DNA of 64,000 nucleotides from Paenibacillus sabinae T27 (GCF_000612505.1 NZ_CP004078.1:147001-211000); one strand, 5' to 3'; shown: positions 1-8,697, counted from the stretch's first letter. Numbers and translations are program-made. Notes: a model not told the origin generated them from the sequence alone.

Positions 1-1
1 C

Positions 2-1330
2 GGGGAGAACGGCTTCATCACCAGGCTGCTGGCGGGCTGGTTTCCGCAAATGGACACGAGCTGGTTCCACGGCTACGGGGCGGTGCTCTTCGTCATGACC
101 TTCGCCTGCACATCGAATCATGTGCTATTTCTTGGTAACGCGATGCGGAAGATCGATTATCAGACCATCGAAGCGGCTCGAAATATGGGGGCGTCCACCT
201 TTTATATTTTTCGCCGGGTCGTTCTTCCGGTATTGAAGCCGACTCTCTTCGCGTTGACCATCCTGATCTTCCTCACCGGCCTGGCCGCGACTTCCGCTCC
301 CCTCATTCTGGGCGGCGTGGAATTCCAGACAATTACGCCGATGATCCTGACCTTCTCCAAAAGCATGACTTCGAGAGATCTGGCCGCGCTGCTGGCGCTT
401 ATCCTCGGCCTGGCGACCCTGATTTTGCTCACGGTTATGATCCGGCTCGAACGCGGGGGCAACTTCATGTCGGTCTCCAAAGTCAAGTCGGAGCTGGTCA
501 AACAGAGAATCGCAAGCCGACTTGGCAACGCTGTGGCCCATACGCTGGCGTACGGTCTGTTCCTGATCTACATGATTCCGGTCGCGCTGATCGTCGTATT
601 CTCGTTCACCGACGCACACAGCATCGCCACCGCCACGCTCCGCCCGGGTAGCTTTACCCTGGACAACTACGCGCTGGTGTTCTCCAGTATGGCGGCGTTC
701 AAGCCCTATCTGGTGAGCATCGCCTACGCCGTAGCCGCATCGATTGCCGTCGTGGCGCTGGCGCTGGCCGCTTCGCGCATTTTGCACAAGTACAAGAACA
801 AGTGGGCGACCGCACTGGAGTACGCGCTGCTCATTCCGTGGATGCTGCCGGCGACGCTGATCGCCATCGGGCTGATTGTCACGTTCAACGAGCCGCGGGC
901 GATCCTCGGCAATCTGGTACTGACGGGAACGGTCTGGATGCTGCTCATCGGCTACGTCATCGTCCACATTCCGTTCACGCTGCGGATGGTAAAAGCGTCC
1001 TTTTTCAGTCTGGACCCCAATCTGGAGGATGCCGCGAGAAGCCTGGGCGCGCGTGCATTCTATACGTTCCGGAAGGTGCTGCTGCCGATCATCCTGCCGT
1101 CCACCATGGCTGTGCTGGCGCTGAACTTCAACAATACGCTGGCCGATTACGATCTGACCGTGTTTCTCTATCATCCGCTCTACCAGCCACTCGGGATTGT
1201 CATCAAGAACAGCACGGACGCGCAGGCGCTGGCCGATACCCGGGCGCTGACGCTCGTCTATTCCGTCATCCTGATGGTGATGTCCGCAATTACCTTGTAC
1301 TTCGTGTACGGAAAAAGCAGAAGGGGGTAA
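2..1330 (+). CDS. ABC transporter permease, fused double-domain type (5' partial)
   Basis: This is the C-terminal part of an inner-membrane permease in which two permease domains are fused in one chain, as in FbpB/AfuB-type ferric iron or related importers. The frame is open to the left edge, and codons before the first ATG (50) already encode plausible protein, so the gene starts outside the window. Two EAA-type coupling loops for the ATPase are visible: EAARNMGAS early in the fragment and EDAARSLGARAFYTFRKVLLP about 280 residues later, each followed by hydrophobic helices. The solute is not certain; iron(III), putrescine-like and phosphonate-type systems share this architecture. The ATPase and binding protein are not in the window and probably lie upstream. 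Confidence 0.85.
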   Translation, partial: GENGFITRLLAGWFPQMDTSWFHGYGAVLFVMTFACTSNHVLFLGNAMRKIDYQTIEAARNMGASTFYIFRRVVLPVLKPTLFALTILIFLTGLAATSAPLILGGVEFQTITPMILTFSKSMTSRDLAALLALILGLATLILLTVMIRLERGGNFMSVSKVKSELVKQRIASRLGNAVAHTLAYGLFLIYMIPVALIVVFSFTDAHSIATATLRPGSFTLDNYALVFSSMAAFKPYLVSIAYAVAASIAVVALALAASRILHKYKNKWATALEYALLIPWMLPATLIAIGLIVTFNEPRAILGNLVLTGTVWMLLIGYVIVHIPFTLRMVKASFFSLDPNLEDAARSLGARAFYTFRKVLLPIILPSTMAVLALNFNNTLADYDLTVFLYHPLYQPLGIVIKNSTDAQALADTRALTLVYSVILMVMSAITLYFVYGKSRRG

Positions 1331-1414
1331 CGGGAAAGCCAGCAGCCCCACCTTTGTTCGGCGATGGTCAGTCCTCAAATTTGGCGAATGCTGTCATGTA
1401 TCACTTGTAAAAAT

Positions 1415-1440
1415 CCCTGCACTTTAGTGCAGGGTGTTTT
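1415..1440. terminator. Bidirectional rho-independent terminator
   Basis: The perfect 8-bp stem CCCTGCAC/GTGCAGGG with loop TTTA is followed by TGTTTT on the plus strand and by ATTTTTAC on the minus strand. It lies between two convergent genes, the permease and gntK, so it can end both transcripts. Confidence 0.85.
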
Positions 1441-1464
1441 AGTAGGAATTATGAAAGCTAAGAA

Positions 1465-3009
1465 CTATTCTCCGGCCTGTTCGCGCTGGAATTTGGCAAT
1501 GGCTTCATATTGGCTTTCCAGGCTGCGGAACAGCGAGATATAGATAGGCAGCAGTTGCTTGTAAATCGTTGAGTTGGCCTTCACCGGCATATGGCGGTGC
1601 GTCGTGCCGATCATGCCAAATACGGCGTTCAGGGAGTCGATTCGCCCGGTCGCGTAGAGACCGAGCACGACGGCCCCTAGGCAGGAGCTCTCGAAGCTCT
1701 CCGGCACAACGACCTCCTGGTCGAAAATGTCGGCCATCATCTGCCGCCACAGGGCAGAGCGGGCAAAGCCGCCGGTTGCCATAATCCGCTGCGGGCGTCC
1801 CATTTGCTCCTCCACTGCCAGCATGACGGTGTACAGGTTGAAGATGACCCCTTCCAGCACGGAGCGGATCATATGCTCCTTGTGGTGGTTCATAGTGAGT
1901 CCGAAGAAAGAGCCTCTAGCGTCGGAGTTCCACAGCGGAGCGCGTTCACCGGTCAGATAAGGATGAAACAGCAGGCCTTCGCTTCCCGCCGGCACATGCT
2001 CGGCAATCCGGGTCAGCACGTCATAAGGATCGATGCCCAGCCGCTTGGCCGTCTCCACCTCGGATGCGGCGAATTCGTCCCTGACCCAGCGGAAGAGCAT
2101 TCCGCCGTTATTGACGGGGCCGCCGATGACCCAGTGCTTCTCGGTCAGGGCGTAGCAGAAGATCCGCCCCTTGGGATCGACAACCGGCCGGTCGGCCACG
2201 GTGCGGATCGCTCCGCTCGTGCCGATGGTGGCGGCGACGACACCCGGCTCGATAGCGCCTACGCCGAGATTGGAGAGAACGCCGTCACTTGCGCCGACGA
2301 TAAAGGGAGTGTCTGGCAGCAGCCCAAGCTCTTTGGCCGCCTCGGGCCGAAGTCCGCGTGCAGCGTAGGTTGTCGGCACAAGGCGGGACAATCGGCTTTC
2401 ATCAATGCCCGCGATACGGAGCGCTTCCGTATCCCATTCCAGCTGCTCCAGATTCAGCATGCCGGTGGAGGAGGCGATGGAATGGTCGGCAATGTAATCC
2501 CCGAACAGCTTCGCAAAGACATATTCCTTGATGGAAATGAATTTGAAAGCTTCTTCGAAGATTGCAGGCTCTTCCTCGCGCAGCCACATCAGCTTCGTAA
2601 TCGGCGACATCGGGTGAATCGGCGTGCCGGTGCGCAGGTAGATCTCGTGCCCGCCGAGCTCATGCTTCAGGCGGTGCGTCTGGCCGGCGCTGCGGTTGTC
2701 GGCCCACGTAATGCACTTCGTTAAAGGATTGCCGTCCTTGTCAACGGCAATGACGCTGTGCATGGCGGAGCTGAACGAGACGAACAGGACATCCTTGGCT
2801 TCGATCTTGCTTTTGGCCATTACCTCCGAAATCGTATAGACGACGGCCCGGAAGATTTGCTCCGGGTCCTGCTCGGCGATGGACGGGGAGGGGGTTAGAA
2901 GCGGATAGCCTTGATCCGCCTTGGTTACAATGCTTCCATTCTCCGTAAACAGCACGGACTTCGTGCTCGTAGTTCCGATATCAACGCCAATCATATACTG
3001 GGTATTCAT
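1465..3009 (-). CDS. gntK: Gluconokinase (FGGY family)
   Basis: It phosphorylates D-gluconate to 6-phosphogluconate in the cytoplasm. The N-terminal phosphate-binding motif DIGTTSTK (about residues 10-17) and the C-terminal FGGY-type segment with GGFARSALWRQMMADIF are clear. The length of 514 residues matches the Bacillus GntK type and not the short GntK/IdnK P-loop enzymes. I chose the ATG at 3009; a GTG one codon upstream (3012) is also possible, both behind an AAGAAGG site. It is the last gene of the gnd-gntR-gntP-gntK operon and directly follows the gluconate permease, which supports gluconate as substrate over xylulose or other FGGY substrates. Confidence 0.92.
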   Translation of the reverse strand: MNTQYMIGVDIGTTSTKSVLFTENGSIVTKADQGYPLLTPSPSIAEQDPEQIFRAVVYTISEVMAKSKIEAKDVLFVSFSSAMHSVIAVDKDGNPLTKCITWADNRSAGQTHRLKHELGGHEIYLRTGTPIHPMSPITKLMWLREEEPAIFEEAFKFISIKEYVFAKLFGDYIADHSIASSTGMLNLEQLEWDTEALRIAGIDESRLSRLVPTTYAARGLRPEAAKELGLLPDTPFIVGASDGVLSNLGVGAIEPGVVAATIGTSGAIRTVADRPVVDPKGRIFCYALTEKHWVIGGPVNNGGMLFRWVRDEFAASEVETAKRLGIDPYDVLTRIAEHVPAGSEGLLFHPYLTGERAPLWNSDARGSFFGLTMNHHKEHMIRSVLEGVIFNLYTVMLAVEEQMGRPQRIMATGGFARSALWRQMMADIFDQEVVVPESFESSCLGAVVLGLYATGRIDSLNAVFGMIGTTHRHMPVKANSTIYKQLLPIYISLFRSLESQYEAIAKFQREQAGE

Positions 3010-3093
3010 CACTCAAACCTTCTTTCCGATAATGCTATGAAGGGGCCGGACTGATGTCTCAGCCGCCCCAGGAGCATATCATCTACTATTGAA

Positions 3094-4455
3094 TTATACA
3101 AAGACACTCAAAATCAAGATGAAGATGAGGCCAATAACGGACAAGAGTGTTTCCATGACCGTCCAGCTCTTCAAGGTCTGGACAACGGACATGCCGAAGA
3201 ATTCTTTGATCATCCAGAAGCCGGCGTCATTGACATGCGAGAGAATGAGCGAGCCCGCGCCGGTTGCCAGAACGACCAGCTCGATGGGAGCCCCGGAGCT
3301 TACGGCCAGAACCGGAGCGACGATACCGGCTGCCGTCGTCATCGCAACGGTTGCAGAGCCGGTAGCGACGCGAATGAGCGCTGCGACAAGCCAGCCGAAA
3401 AAGATCAGATTGACATGGGTCTGCGTAGCGAGCGAAGCGATGGCTCCGCCGACGCCGCTGTCAATCAGCACCTGCTTGAACGCGCCGCCGCCGCCGATAA
3501 TCAGAATAATCGAAGCGGTTGGCGCAAGACATTCACTGGTGAAGCGGGAGATGTCCTCTTTCTTGAAGCCGCGGGCAAAGCCGAGCGAGAAGAAGGAGAA
3601 TACAGCCGAAATGAGCAGGGCGATGACTTCATGGCCGATAAACTTGGCGAACGGTGTAAAAGCGTGAACCGCTTCCGGATCGAGAATATCGGCGATGGAG
3701 CCGATCAGCATCAGAATAACGGGCATCAGGATGGTCAGAAGCGTAATGCCGAAGCCCGGCAACTCTTTGACGTTAGTGGAAGCGAACTGTTCGGCGAGCT
3801 TCTCCGGCGGCTGAACAAGAATGCGCTTACCGATAAATTTGCCGAACAGCGGTCCGGCGATAATGGCGGTTGGCAGCCCGACGATAATCGAGTACAAAAT
3901 CGTTTTACCCAAATTCGCGCCGTAAGCGTCGATGGCAATCATGGGCGCCGGGTGCGGCGGAACAAGTCCGTGCACAGTGGACAGACCGGCCAATACCGGG
4001 ATGCCGATTTGCAGCAGCGACATTTTCGTTTTGCGGGCCACCATGAAGACGACCGGGATCAGCAGGATTAAGCCAACTTCAAAAAAGACGGGAATCCCAA
4101 CGACAAAGCCGACGAGCATCATGGCCCAGTGAACGCGTTTTTCCCCAAACCGGTCAACAAGTGTAGTGGCGATGCGCTCGGCGCCGCCGGATTCGGCCAT
4201 CATTTTCCCGAGCATGGTGCCAAGGCCGATGACGATGGCGATTGTACCAAGCGTTCCGCCGAGACCGCCGGTGATGGACTTGATCAAATCCTGATATTTC
4301 ATACCGGCGAGCAGCCCGAGGGACAGAGCGGAAAGAAGCAGGGTGACGAACGGATTCCATTTATATTTGGCGATCAGTGTGACCAGAAACGCTATGACCA
4401 CCAAGGTGCATACCAGCAGGGTTGCATTGTGGCTGAGACCGAACAAACTGTTCAT
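3094..4455 (-). CDS. gntP: Gluconate permease (GntP family)
   Basis: This is a hydrophobic 453-residue H+/gluconate symporter of the cytoplasmic membrane with about 12-14 predicted transmembrane segments. The sequence pattern is that of the GntP family: an SGGAERIA segment near residue 90, PHPAPM after the central glycine-rich stretch and a C-terminal HVNDAGFWMIKEFFG signature. I chose the ATG at 4455 because AAGGAGG stands just in front of it; the open frame extends 42 codons further up but those codons do not look like the family. It sits between gntR and gntK. A CcpA-like site and a GntR-like operator precede it. Confidence 0.93.
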   Translation of the reverse strand: MNSLFGLSHNATLLVCTLVVIAFLVTLIAKYKWNPFVTLLLSALSLGLLAGMKYQDLIKSITGGLGGTLGTIAIVIGLGTMLGKMMAESGGAERIATTLVDRFGEKRVHWAMMLVGFVVGIPVFFEVGLILLIPVVFMVARKTKMSLLQIGIPVLAGLSTVHGLVPPHPAPMIAIDAYGANLGKTILYSIIVGLPTAIIAGPLFGKFIGKRILVQPPEKLAEQFASTNVKELPGFGITLLTILMPVILMLIGSIADILDPEAVHAFTPFAKFIGHEVIALLISAVFSFFSLGFARGFKKEDISRFTSECLAPTASIILIIGGGGAFKQVLIDSGVGGAIASLATQTHVNLIFFGWLVAALIRVATGSATVAMTTAAGIVAPVLAVSSGAPIELVVLATGAGSLILSHVNDAGFWMIKEFFGMSVVQTLKSWTVMETLLSVIGLIFILILSVFV

Positions 4456-4517
4456 GATAGTCCTCCTTATAATGGGCAAATCTCGAAGCATCCAACAATG
4501 AAAAGGCTTTACTATTT

Positions 4518-4531
4518 TTGTAGCGTTTTCA
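4518..4531 (-). promoter_or_regulatory. Candidate cre (CcpA) site before gntP
   Basis: On the minus strand the sequence TGAAAACGCTACAA matches the Bacillus cre pattern TGAAARCGYTWNCW at 13 of 14 positions. It lies about 60 nt before the gntP start, so catabolite repression of permease and kinase is likely. This is pattern matching only. Confidence 0.55.
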
Positions 4532-4555
4532 AAATGTTTTGCCTTCACTTGCTGC

Positions 4556-4573
4556 ATACTTGTCGACAAGAAA
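4556..4573. promoter_or_regulatory. Candidate GntR operator before gntP
   Basis: ATACTTGTCGACAAGAAA closely follows the known Bacillus subtilis GntR operator ATACTTGTATACAAGTAT (13 of 18 positions) and keeps the perfect palindrome CTTGTCGACAAG. It lies between gntR and gntP, which suggests an internal regulated promoter in addition to the operon promoter before gnd. Confidence 0.6.
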
Positions 4574-4614
4574 AGGCGCAAAAATTTTTTATACCATGAC
4601 GTTGGTTTTTGAAC

Positions 4615-5286
4615 TTATGGGAGCGTATGCCCCAGCGTCAGCATCGAATCGGCAAAATACGCCTGCACGACCTTGCGGATATTCTCCGCATCATGCGACC
4701 TCAGCCCTTCCAAAATGCTCCGGTGCTTGTCGGCAATCCAGTTCATGCGCTGCTCGCCTTCGGCAAAGCTCTTCTCCGTAGTAACCAAAATGACGGTCAT
4801 GACAATCTGGCGGATGCTGTTCCACAGGTGCAGAATGCGGGTGTGGTTGGCCTTGACGACAATCGCCTCGTGAAAGGAAAAATCCTGAAAGGCGAATTCC
4901 ACATAATCGTTATATTTGACGGCCAGCTTCATGCGGTCGATCGTCTGCTCGAGCTGAAGAATCAGCGTATCCTGCGGGGTTCCCGCCAGTCTCTGCTGGG
5001 CAAAGCTTTCGATCAGATAACGGACATCGTACAATTCCTTGACGTTCTCCAGGTTCAGGCCGACAATGACGGCTCCCATCCGTTCCAGGCGGATCAGGCC
5101 TTCCGCAGCCAACTCCTTCAAGGCTTCCCGCACCGGGGACCGGCTCGTTCCGAACTCTTCGGCGATCCGGTTCTCGGAGAGGACCTCGCCGGATTTTAGG
5201 TCTTCATTTATAATTTGCAGCCTGAGTTTGCAGGCAATGGACTCACCAAGCGAGACTCCTTGAAGCCAGGCGGTTGGATACTGCAT
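4615..5286 (-). CDS. gntR: Gluconate operon repressor (GntR family, FadR/FCD type)
   Basis: It is a 223-residue DNA-binding repressor expected to release its operators when gluconate or 6-phosphogluconate binds. The N-terminal winged helix-turn-helix is seen in IAEEFGTSRSPVREALKELAAEGLI (residues 41-65, given here only as a locus), the arginine-rich recognition helix being SRSPVREAL. The rest is an all-helical FCD effector domain with the spaced metal-ligand histidines (FHEAIV, DKHRSIL). The ATG at 5286 follows AGAGGAG. It lies second in the gnd-gntR-gntP-gntK operon, and palindromes matching the known GntR operator lie before gnd and before gntP, in line with autoregulation. Confidence 0.9.
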   Translation of the reverse strand: MQYPTAWLQGVSLGESIACKLRLQIINEDLKSGEVLSENRIAEEFGTSRSPVREALKELAAEGLIRLERMGAVIVGLNLENVKELYDVRYLIESFAQQRLAGTPQDTLILQLEQTIDRMKLAVKYNDYVEFAFQDFSFHEAIVVKANHTRILHLWNSIRQIVMTVILVTTEKSFAEGEQRMNWIADKHRSILEGLRSHDAENIRKVVQAYFADSMLTLGHTLP

Positions 5287-5410
5287 GATTCACACGACTC
5301 CTCTGCGGACGATTTAGCTAAGATGCCAACCTTCTTTGCTTTTGATTCTAGCATACATCCGCATGGAGGTTCTATGATTTGAAATGCAGTTTAAAGGGCA
5401 GGTTCAGCCG

Positions 5411-6310
5411 TTACTCCGCTTTGACGACGGCATGGCCGCCAAATTCATTGCGCAGCGCGGCGACAACCTTGCCGTGGAACGTATTCTCTTCGAGCGAACG
5501 GTAGCGCATCAGCAGGGAGAGCGCGATGACCGGCGTACTGGCTTCAAGATCGAGCGCTGTCTGTACGGTCCATTTGCCTTCTCCGGAGCTTTGCATCACG
5601 CCGCGAATGCCGGAAAGCTTAGGGTCTTTGGAAAAAGCGCTTTCGGTAAGCTCCATCAACCATCCCCGAATGACCGAACCGTTCGACCATACGCGGGCCA
5701 CATCCTCATAGTTGAAATTGTATGGGCTCTTCTCCAGCAATTCAAAGCCTTCAGCAATCGCTTGCATCATTCCGTACTCAATACCGTTATGGATCATTTT
5801 CAAAAAATGTCCGCTTCCGCTGGGTCCCGCATACAAGTACCCTTTCTCGACGGCAAGATCGCGAAAGAGCGGCTCGATCGCTTCGAATACCTCGGAGTTG
5901 CCCCCAATCATAAAGCAGGCGCCCTGGGCCGCGCCTTCGGTTCCGCCTGAAGTGCCGGCGTCAAAAAAATGAATGCCGCGTGCGCTAAGCTTTTCCGCTC
6001 TGGCGATGGAATCCTTGTAATGGGAGTTGCCTCCTTCAATCACAATGTCCCCTTCATCCAGCAGTCCGGAAAGCGTATCCACAACACTGTCCACCGGTGC
6101 TCCGGCCGGTACCATGACCCAAACGATTCTTGGACGGGCAAGCTGCGCCGTTAGCTCCGTTATGCCGGAGGCCGCTACGGCTCCAAGCTTCTCGAGTTCG
6201 CGTCCGGGTTCCGGATTGATATCGCTTACGATAACTTCATGCCCATGGTTCAATAAATTCAGCGTAAGGTTATAGCCCATCTTGCCAAGACCAATCAGGC
6301 CCAATTTCAT
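5411..6310 (-). CDS. gnd: 6-phosphogluconate dehydrogenase, short form, probably NAD-dependent
   Basis: It oxidises and decarboxylates 6-phosphogluconate to ribulose 5-phosphate. At 299 residues it belongs to the short 6PGDH class (YqeC/GntZ-like), not the 470-residue class. The Rossmann motif GLIGLGKMG opens the protein; an aspartate (D30, in VIVSDIN) ends the second strand, which usually means NAD rather than NADP. The substrate signatures FDAGTSGGTEGA (116-127) and GHFLKMIHNGIEYG (167-180, with K171 and N175) are intact. The ATG at 6310 follows AGAGGTGA. It is the first gene of the gluconate operon, directly behind a strong promoter with an overlapping GntR-like operator, so gluconate is channelled through GntP, GntK and Gnd. 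Confidence 0.9.
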   Translation of the reverse strand: MKLGLIGLGKMGYNLTLNLLNHGHEVIVSDINPEPGRELEKLGAVAASGITELTAQLARPRIVWVMVPAGAPVDSVVDTLSGLLDEGDIVIEGGNSHYKDSIARAEKLSARGIHFFDAGTSGGTEGAAQGACFMIGGNSEVFEAIEPLFRDLAVEKGYLYAGPSGSGHFLKMIHNGIEYGMMQAIAEGFELLEKSPYNFNYEDVARVWSNGSVIRGWLMELTESAFSKDPKLSGIRGVMQSSGEGKWTVQTALDLEASTPVIALSLLMRYRSLEENTFHGKVVAALRNEFGGHAVVKAE

Positions 6311-6323
6311 TTATAATCACCTC

Positions 6324-6337
6324 TTTAACCGTTTTCA
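6324..6337 (-). promoter_or_regulatory. Weak cre-like site in gnd leader
   Basis: On the minus strand TGAAAACGGTTAAA matches the cre pattern at 12 of 14 positions. It lies downstream of the promoter and just before the gnd ribosome binding site, where CcpA could act as a roadblock. The match is weaker than the one before gntP. Confidence 0.35.
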
Positions 6338-6348
6338 TTTGAACATGT

Positions 6349-6366
6349 ATACCTGTATACAACTTA
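6349..6366. promoter_or_regulatory. Candidate GntR operator at gnd promoter
   Basis: ATACCTGTATACAACTTA shares 14 of 18 positions with the Bacillus subtilis GntR operator, including the core TGTATACAA. It covers about +1 to +18 of the predicted gnd transcript, a position suited to repression. Confidence 0.65.
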
Positions 6367-6373
6367 CATTTGT

Positions 6374-6402
6374 ATCATACGACGCTTAGAAAGGTTTGTA
6401 AA
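6374..6402 (-). promoter_or_regulatory. Sigma-A promoter of the gluconate operon
   Basis: On the minus strand TTTACA (6402-6397) and TATGAT (6379-6374) are separated by 17 nt, close to the sigma-A consensus. The predicted start is near 6367, inside the GntR-like operator. Confidence 0.7.
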
Positions 6403-6469
6403 GAGAAATTTGTAAGCGATTGCTGATACCGCTTTAAAATGGTCTTCCGGTGTGAAATCTCTTTTTAAA

Positions 6470-6499
6470 TAGATAGGCGGGTCGAAAAAGAGATATAAT
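6470..6499 (+). promoter_or_regulatory. Probable sigma-A promoter of the his operon
   Basis: A perfect TATAAT (6494-6499) stands 18 nt after a poor -35 element TAGATA. Together with the gnd promoter it makes 6311-6697 a divergent control region. A leader of about 190 nt follows, without a T-box motif or a His-rich leader peptide; it contains the palindrome GCAGATCTGC (6531-6540) and the inverted repeat at 6603. Confidence 0.5.
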
Positions 6500-6602
6500 G
6501 TAAGCACTGAAAAAGAAGCAACCGCGAAAGGCAGATCTGCGAATTTTCAGGCTTGAATTGACGGAAAATAACATGTCATGGTACGATATCAAGGACGCTT
6601 TA

Positions 6603-6629
6603 CTTTACTACCACTTTACCATAGTAAAG
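6603..6629 (+). repeat. Inverted repeat in the his leader
   Basis: CTTTACTA (6603-6610) and TAGTAAAG (6622-6629) are perfect 8-nt arms with an 11-nt loop, about 70 nt before hisZ. No U-run follows, so it is not a terminator; it could be a repressor site or an RNA element. Confidence 0.45.
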
Positions 6630-6697
6630 AACGGGGAGCTCTTAAAACAGATTTCGCTGATTGATTCTTTCTACTAACCGATGAGGTGAATTTCAAT

Positions 6698-7903
6698 ATG
6701 TCCAAACCGAAGGGTTTCGAGAAGCCCATCGGCTTTCGGGATTACCTCCCGAATGCCGTGAGTAAGCTGCGCAAGATCGAAAATGATGTACTGAGCTGCA
6801 TGAACCAGTGGGGCTACAGTCAGATTATGACGCCAACGCTGGAATATTATGATACGGTCGGGGTTGCCAGTTCAACCTCCGACCAGAAACTATATAAGCT
6901 GCTGAACAACCGCGGGCAAGCGCTCGTGCTTCGTTCGGAGATGACGGCTCCGGTGGCGCGGGTGGTCTCCTCGTTGCTTAAGGCCGAGCCGCTGCCGCTG
7001 CGTCTGTCCTACCACGCCAATGTATTCCGGGCGATTGAGGAAGAGGCCGGACGCGAGGCCGAGTTCTATCAGACCGGCGTCGAGCTGGTGGGCGATGATT
7101 CTCCGGAAGCCGACGCAGAGGTTGTCGCTCTGGCCATTGCATCACTGCAGGCAGCCGGAGTGCAGACGTTCAAGATCGCCATGGGCCATGTCGGCTTCCT
7201 GAACGGTCTGTTCGAGGAAGTGGCTCCGGGAATGCAGGAGGTGCAGGAGGATCTAAAGAGCCATCTGCTCGACCGCGATTACGTAGCTTTTCGCGACGCG
7301 CTCGGCCGTCTGGACTTGACGGAATCGCAAAAGGAAGAGATGGACGGGCTGCTGCGGCTCCGCGGCGGCAAGGAGATCTGCGGCCAGGCGCTGGGACTCA
7401 GCCGGCATCCGCTCGCCCAAGCCTCGGTTGAGCATCTGTGCAAGGTGTGGGAGGTGTTGGAGGCGTACGGCGTGTCCCGGCATGTCCTGATCGATCTGAC
7501 GATGGTCGGAGATTTCACCTATTATACGGGCATGACCTTCGAGGGCTATGCCGCAGATCTCGGGTTCCCGGTCTGCAGCGGCGGACGTTACGACAATCTG
7601 CTCCAGCAGTTCGGGCGGTCGGTTCCGTCGACAGGCTTCTCGCTTAAGACGAACCGTATTCTGGACGGCGTTCGAGGAGTAGAGAATAAGCAGGAGCTGC
7701 CAGTTCTCGTCCAATACGACGCTCAGCGGCGCAGAGAAGGACTGGAAGAGTCGGCGCGGCTGCGCTCGGAAGGGCATGTTGTCATAACGAAGCTGGTGTC
7801 AAATCCGGCTGAGCTGACGGCGGCAAATTCCGGTGCCGAGACGGGCGGCAAGCGCTATAAGGACATTTATACATTCGTTTCCTTTGTTAAGGAGCGCAGC
7901 TAA
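6698..7903 (+). CDS. hisZ: ATP phosphoribosyltransferase regulatory subunit
   Basis: HisZ is a catalytically inactive histidyl-tRNA synthetase paralogue that forms a hetero-octamer with short-form HisG and carries its histidine feedback control. The class II synthetase fold is visible: GFRDYLPNAV at the start, the EYYDTVG motif, LRSEMTAPVARVV (motif 2 region) and GGRYDNLLQQFG (motif 3 region). At 401 residues it lacks the normal C-terminal anticodon domain. I chose the ATG at 6698 behind GAGGTGA; an in-frame GTG at 6686 lies within that site. It is the first gene of the operon and hisG of the short type follows, as expected for this pair. Confidence 0.93.
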   Translation: MSKPKGFEKPIGFRDYLPNAVSKLRKIENDVLSCMNQWGYSQIMTPTLEYYDTVGVASSTSDQKLYKLLNNRGQALVLRSEMTAPVARVVSSLLKAEPLPLRLSYHANVFRAIEEEAGREAEFYQTGVELVGDDSPEADAEVVALAIASLQAAGVQTFKIAMGHVGFLNGLFEEVAPGMQEVQEDLKSHLLDRDYVAFRDALGRLDLTESQKEEMDGLLRLRGGKEICGQALGLSRHPLAQASVEHLCKVWEVLEAYGVSRHVLIDLTMVGDFTYYTGMTFEGYAADLGFPVCSGGRYDNLLQQFGRSVPSTGFSLKTNRILDGVRGVENKQELPVLVQYDAQRRREGLEESARLRSEGHVVITKLVSNPAELTAANSGAETGGKRYKDIYTFVSFVKERS

Positions 7904-7977
7904 GGACCATCGGTCTGAAGGCACAGCGGATAGATAGAGAATACTAATTACAGGAACAGAAAGGCGGACATAAGCAA

Positions 7978-8613
7978 ATGGCGCAGATACTGAAGGTGGC
8001 TATGCCGAAGGGCCGCATCTATAACAAGGCGGCGGAGCTGTTCCGTTCAGCGGGACTGCCGATCCCTCCAGAGGGCGAGGCCTCGCGCAAGCTGGTCATT
8101 CCGCTTCCTGAAGCGGGAATGGAATTTATTTTGGCGAAACCGGTGGATGTACCTACTTATGTGGAGTACGGTGCGGCGGATATCGGCATCGTGGGCAAGG
8201 ACGTACTTCTGGAGGAGAACCGGGACGTGTACGAGCTGCTGGACCTCGGCATCGCCCGCTGCCGGATGTCGATTATCGGCCTGCCGAACTGGGAGCCGGG
8301 CATTCATCAGCGCGTGGCGACCAAATACCCGAATGTCGCATCCCAGTATTTCCGGGAGCAGGGCCAGCAGGTTGAAGTGATCAAGCTGAACGGCTCTATC
8401 GAGCTGGCTCCGCTGATCGGGCTTGCCGAAAGAATTGTCGATATGGTAGAGACGGGGCAGACGCTCCGCGAGAACGGGCTCGTTGAAATGGAGAGCATCT
8501 TCGGGATTACGAGCCGACTGGTGGCCAATCGGGTCAGCTACCGGATGAAGAATGCGGAAATCCAGCAGCTGTGTGACCGGCTGCAGGCCGTTATCGCTCA
8601 GCCGGCCCAGTGA
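7978..8613 (+). CDS. hisG: ATP phosphoribosyltransferase, short form
   Basis: It condenses ATP with PRPP to phosphoribosyl-ATP, the first and feedback-controlled step of histidine synthesis. At 211 residues it is the short form, lacking the C-terminal regulatory ACT-like domain and needing HisZ. Family segments are [14 protein letters not shown] near the start, [13 protein letters not shown] in the first half, and [20 protein letters not shown], which contains the PRPP-binding loop. A GAAAGGCGG site precedes the ATG. The gap to hisD (8614-8806) holds a large hairpin. Confidence 0.95.
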   Translation: MAQILKVAMPKGRIYNKAAELFRSAGLPIPPEGEASRKLVIPLPEAGMEFILAKPVDVPTYVEYGAADIGIVGKDVLLEENRDVYELLDLGIARCRMSIIGLPNWEPGIHQRVATKYPNVASQYFREQGQQVEVIKLNGSIELAPLIGLAERIVDMVETGQTLRENGLVEMESIFGITSRLVANRVSYRMKNAEIQQLCDRLQAVIAQPAQ

Positions 8614-8657
8614 CTAAGCTGGCGTTCCGGTATACGCGGGGATACAAGATTAGCCAG

Positions 8658-8697
8658 GCGGCCGCTGTCTTGCCCGAATGGGCAGCTAAGCGGCCGC
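8658..8697 (+). repeat. Two-tier hairpin between hisG and hisD
   Basis: The outer stem is GCGGCCGCT (8658-8666) with AGCGGCCGC (8689-8697); the inner stem is TGCCC (8671-8675) with GGGCA (8680-8684) around GAAT. No U-run follows, so it is probably an RNA-stability or processing element rather than a terminator. Confidence 0.6.

Noticed and set aside
4456..4581. Longer N-terminus for GntP
   Set aside because: The added 42 codons cover the cre-like and GntR-operator-like sites and do not resemble the family.
6500..6697. T-box riboswitch in the his leader
   Set aside because: The conserved T-box sequence and a terminator/antiterminator pair were not found.
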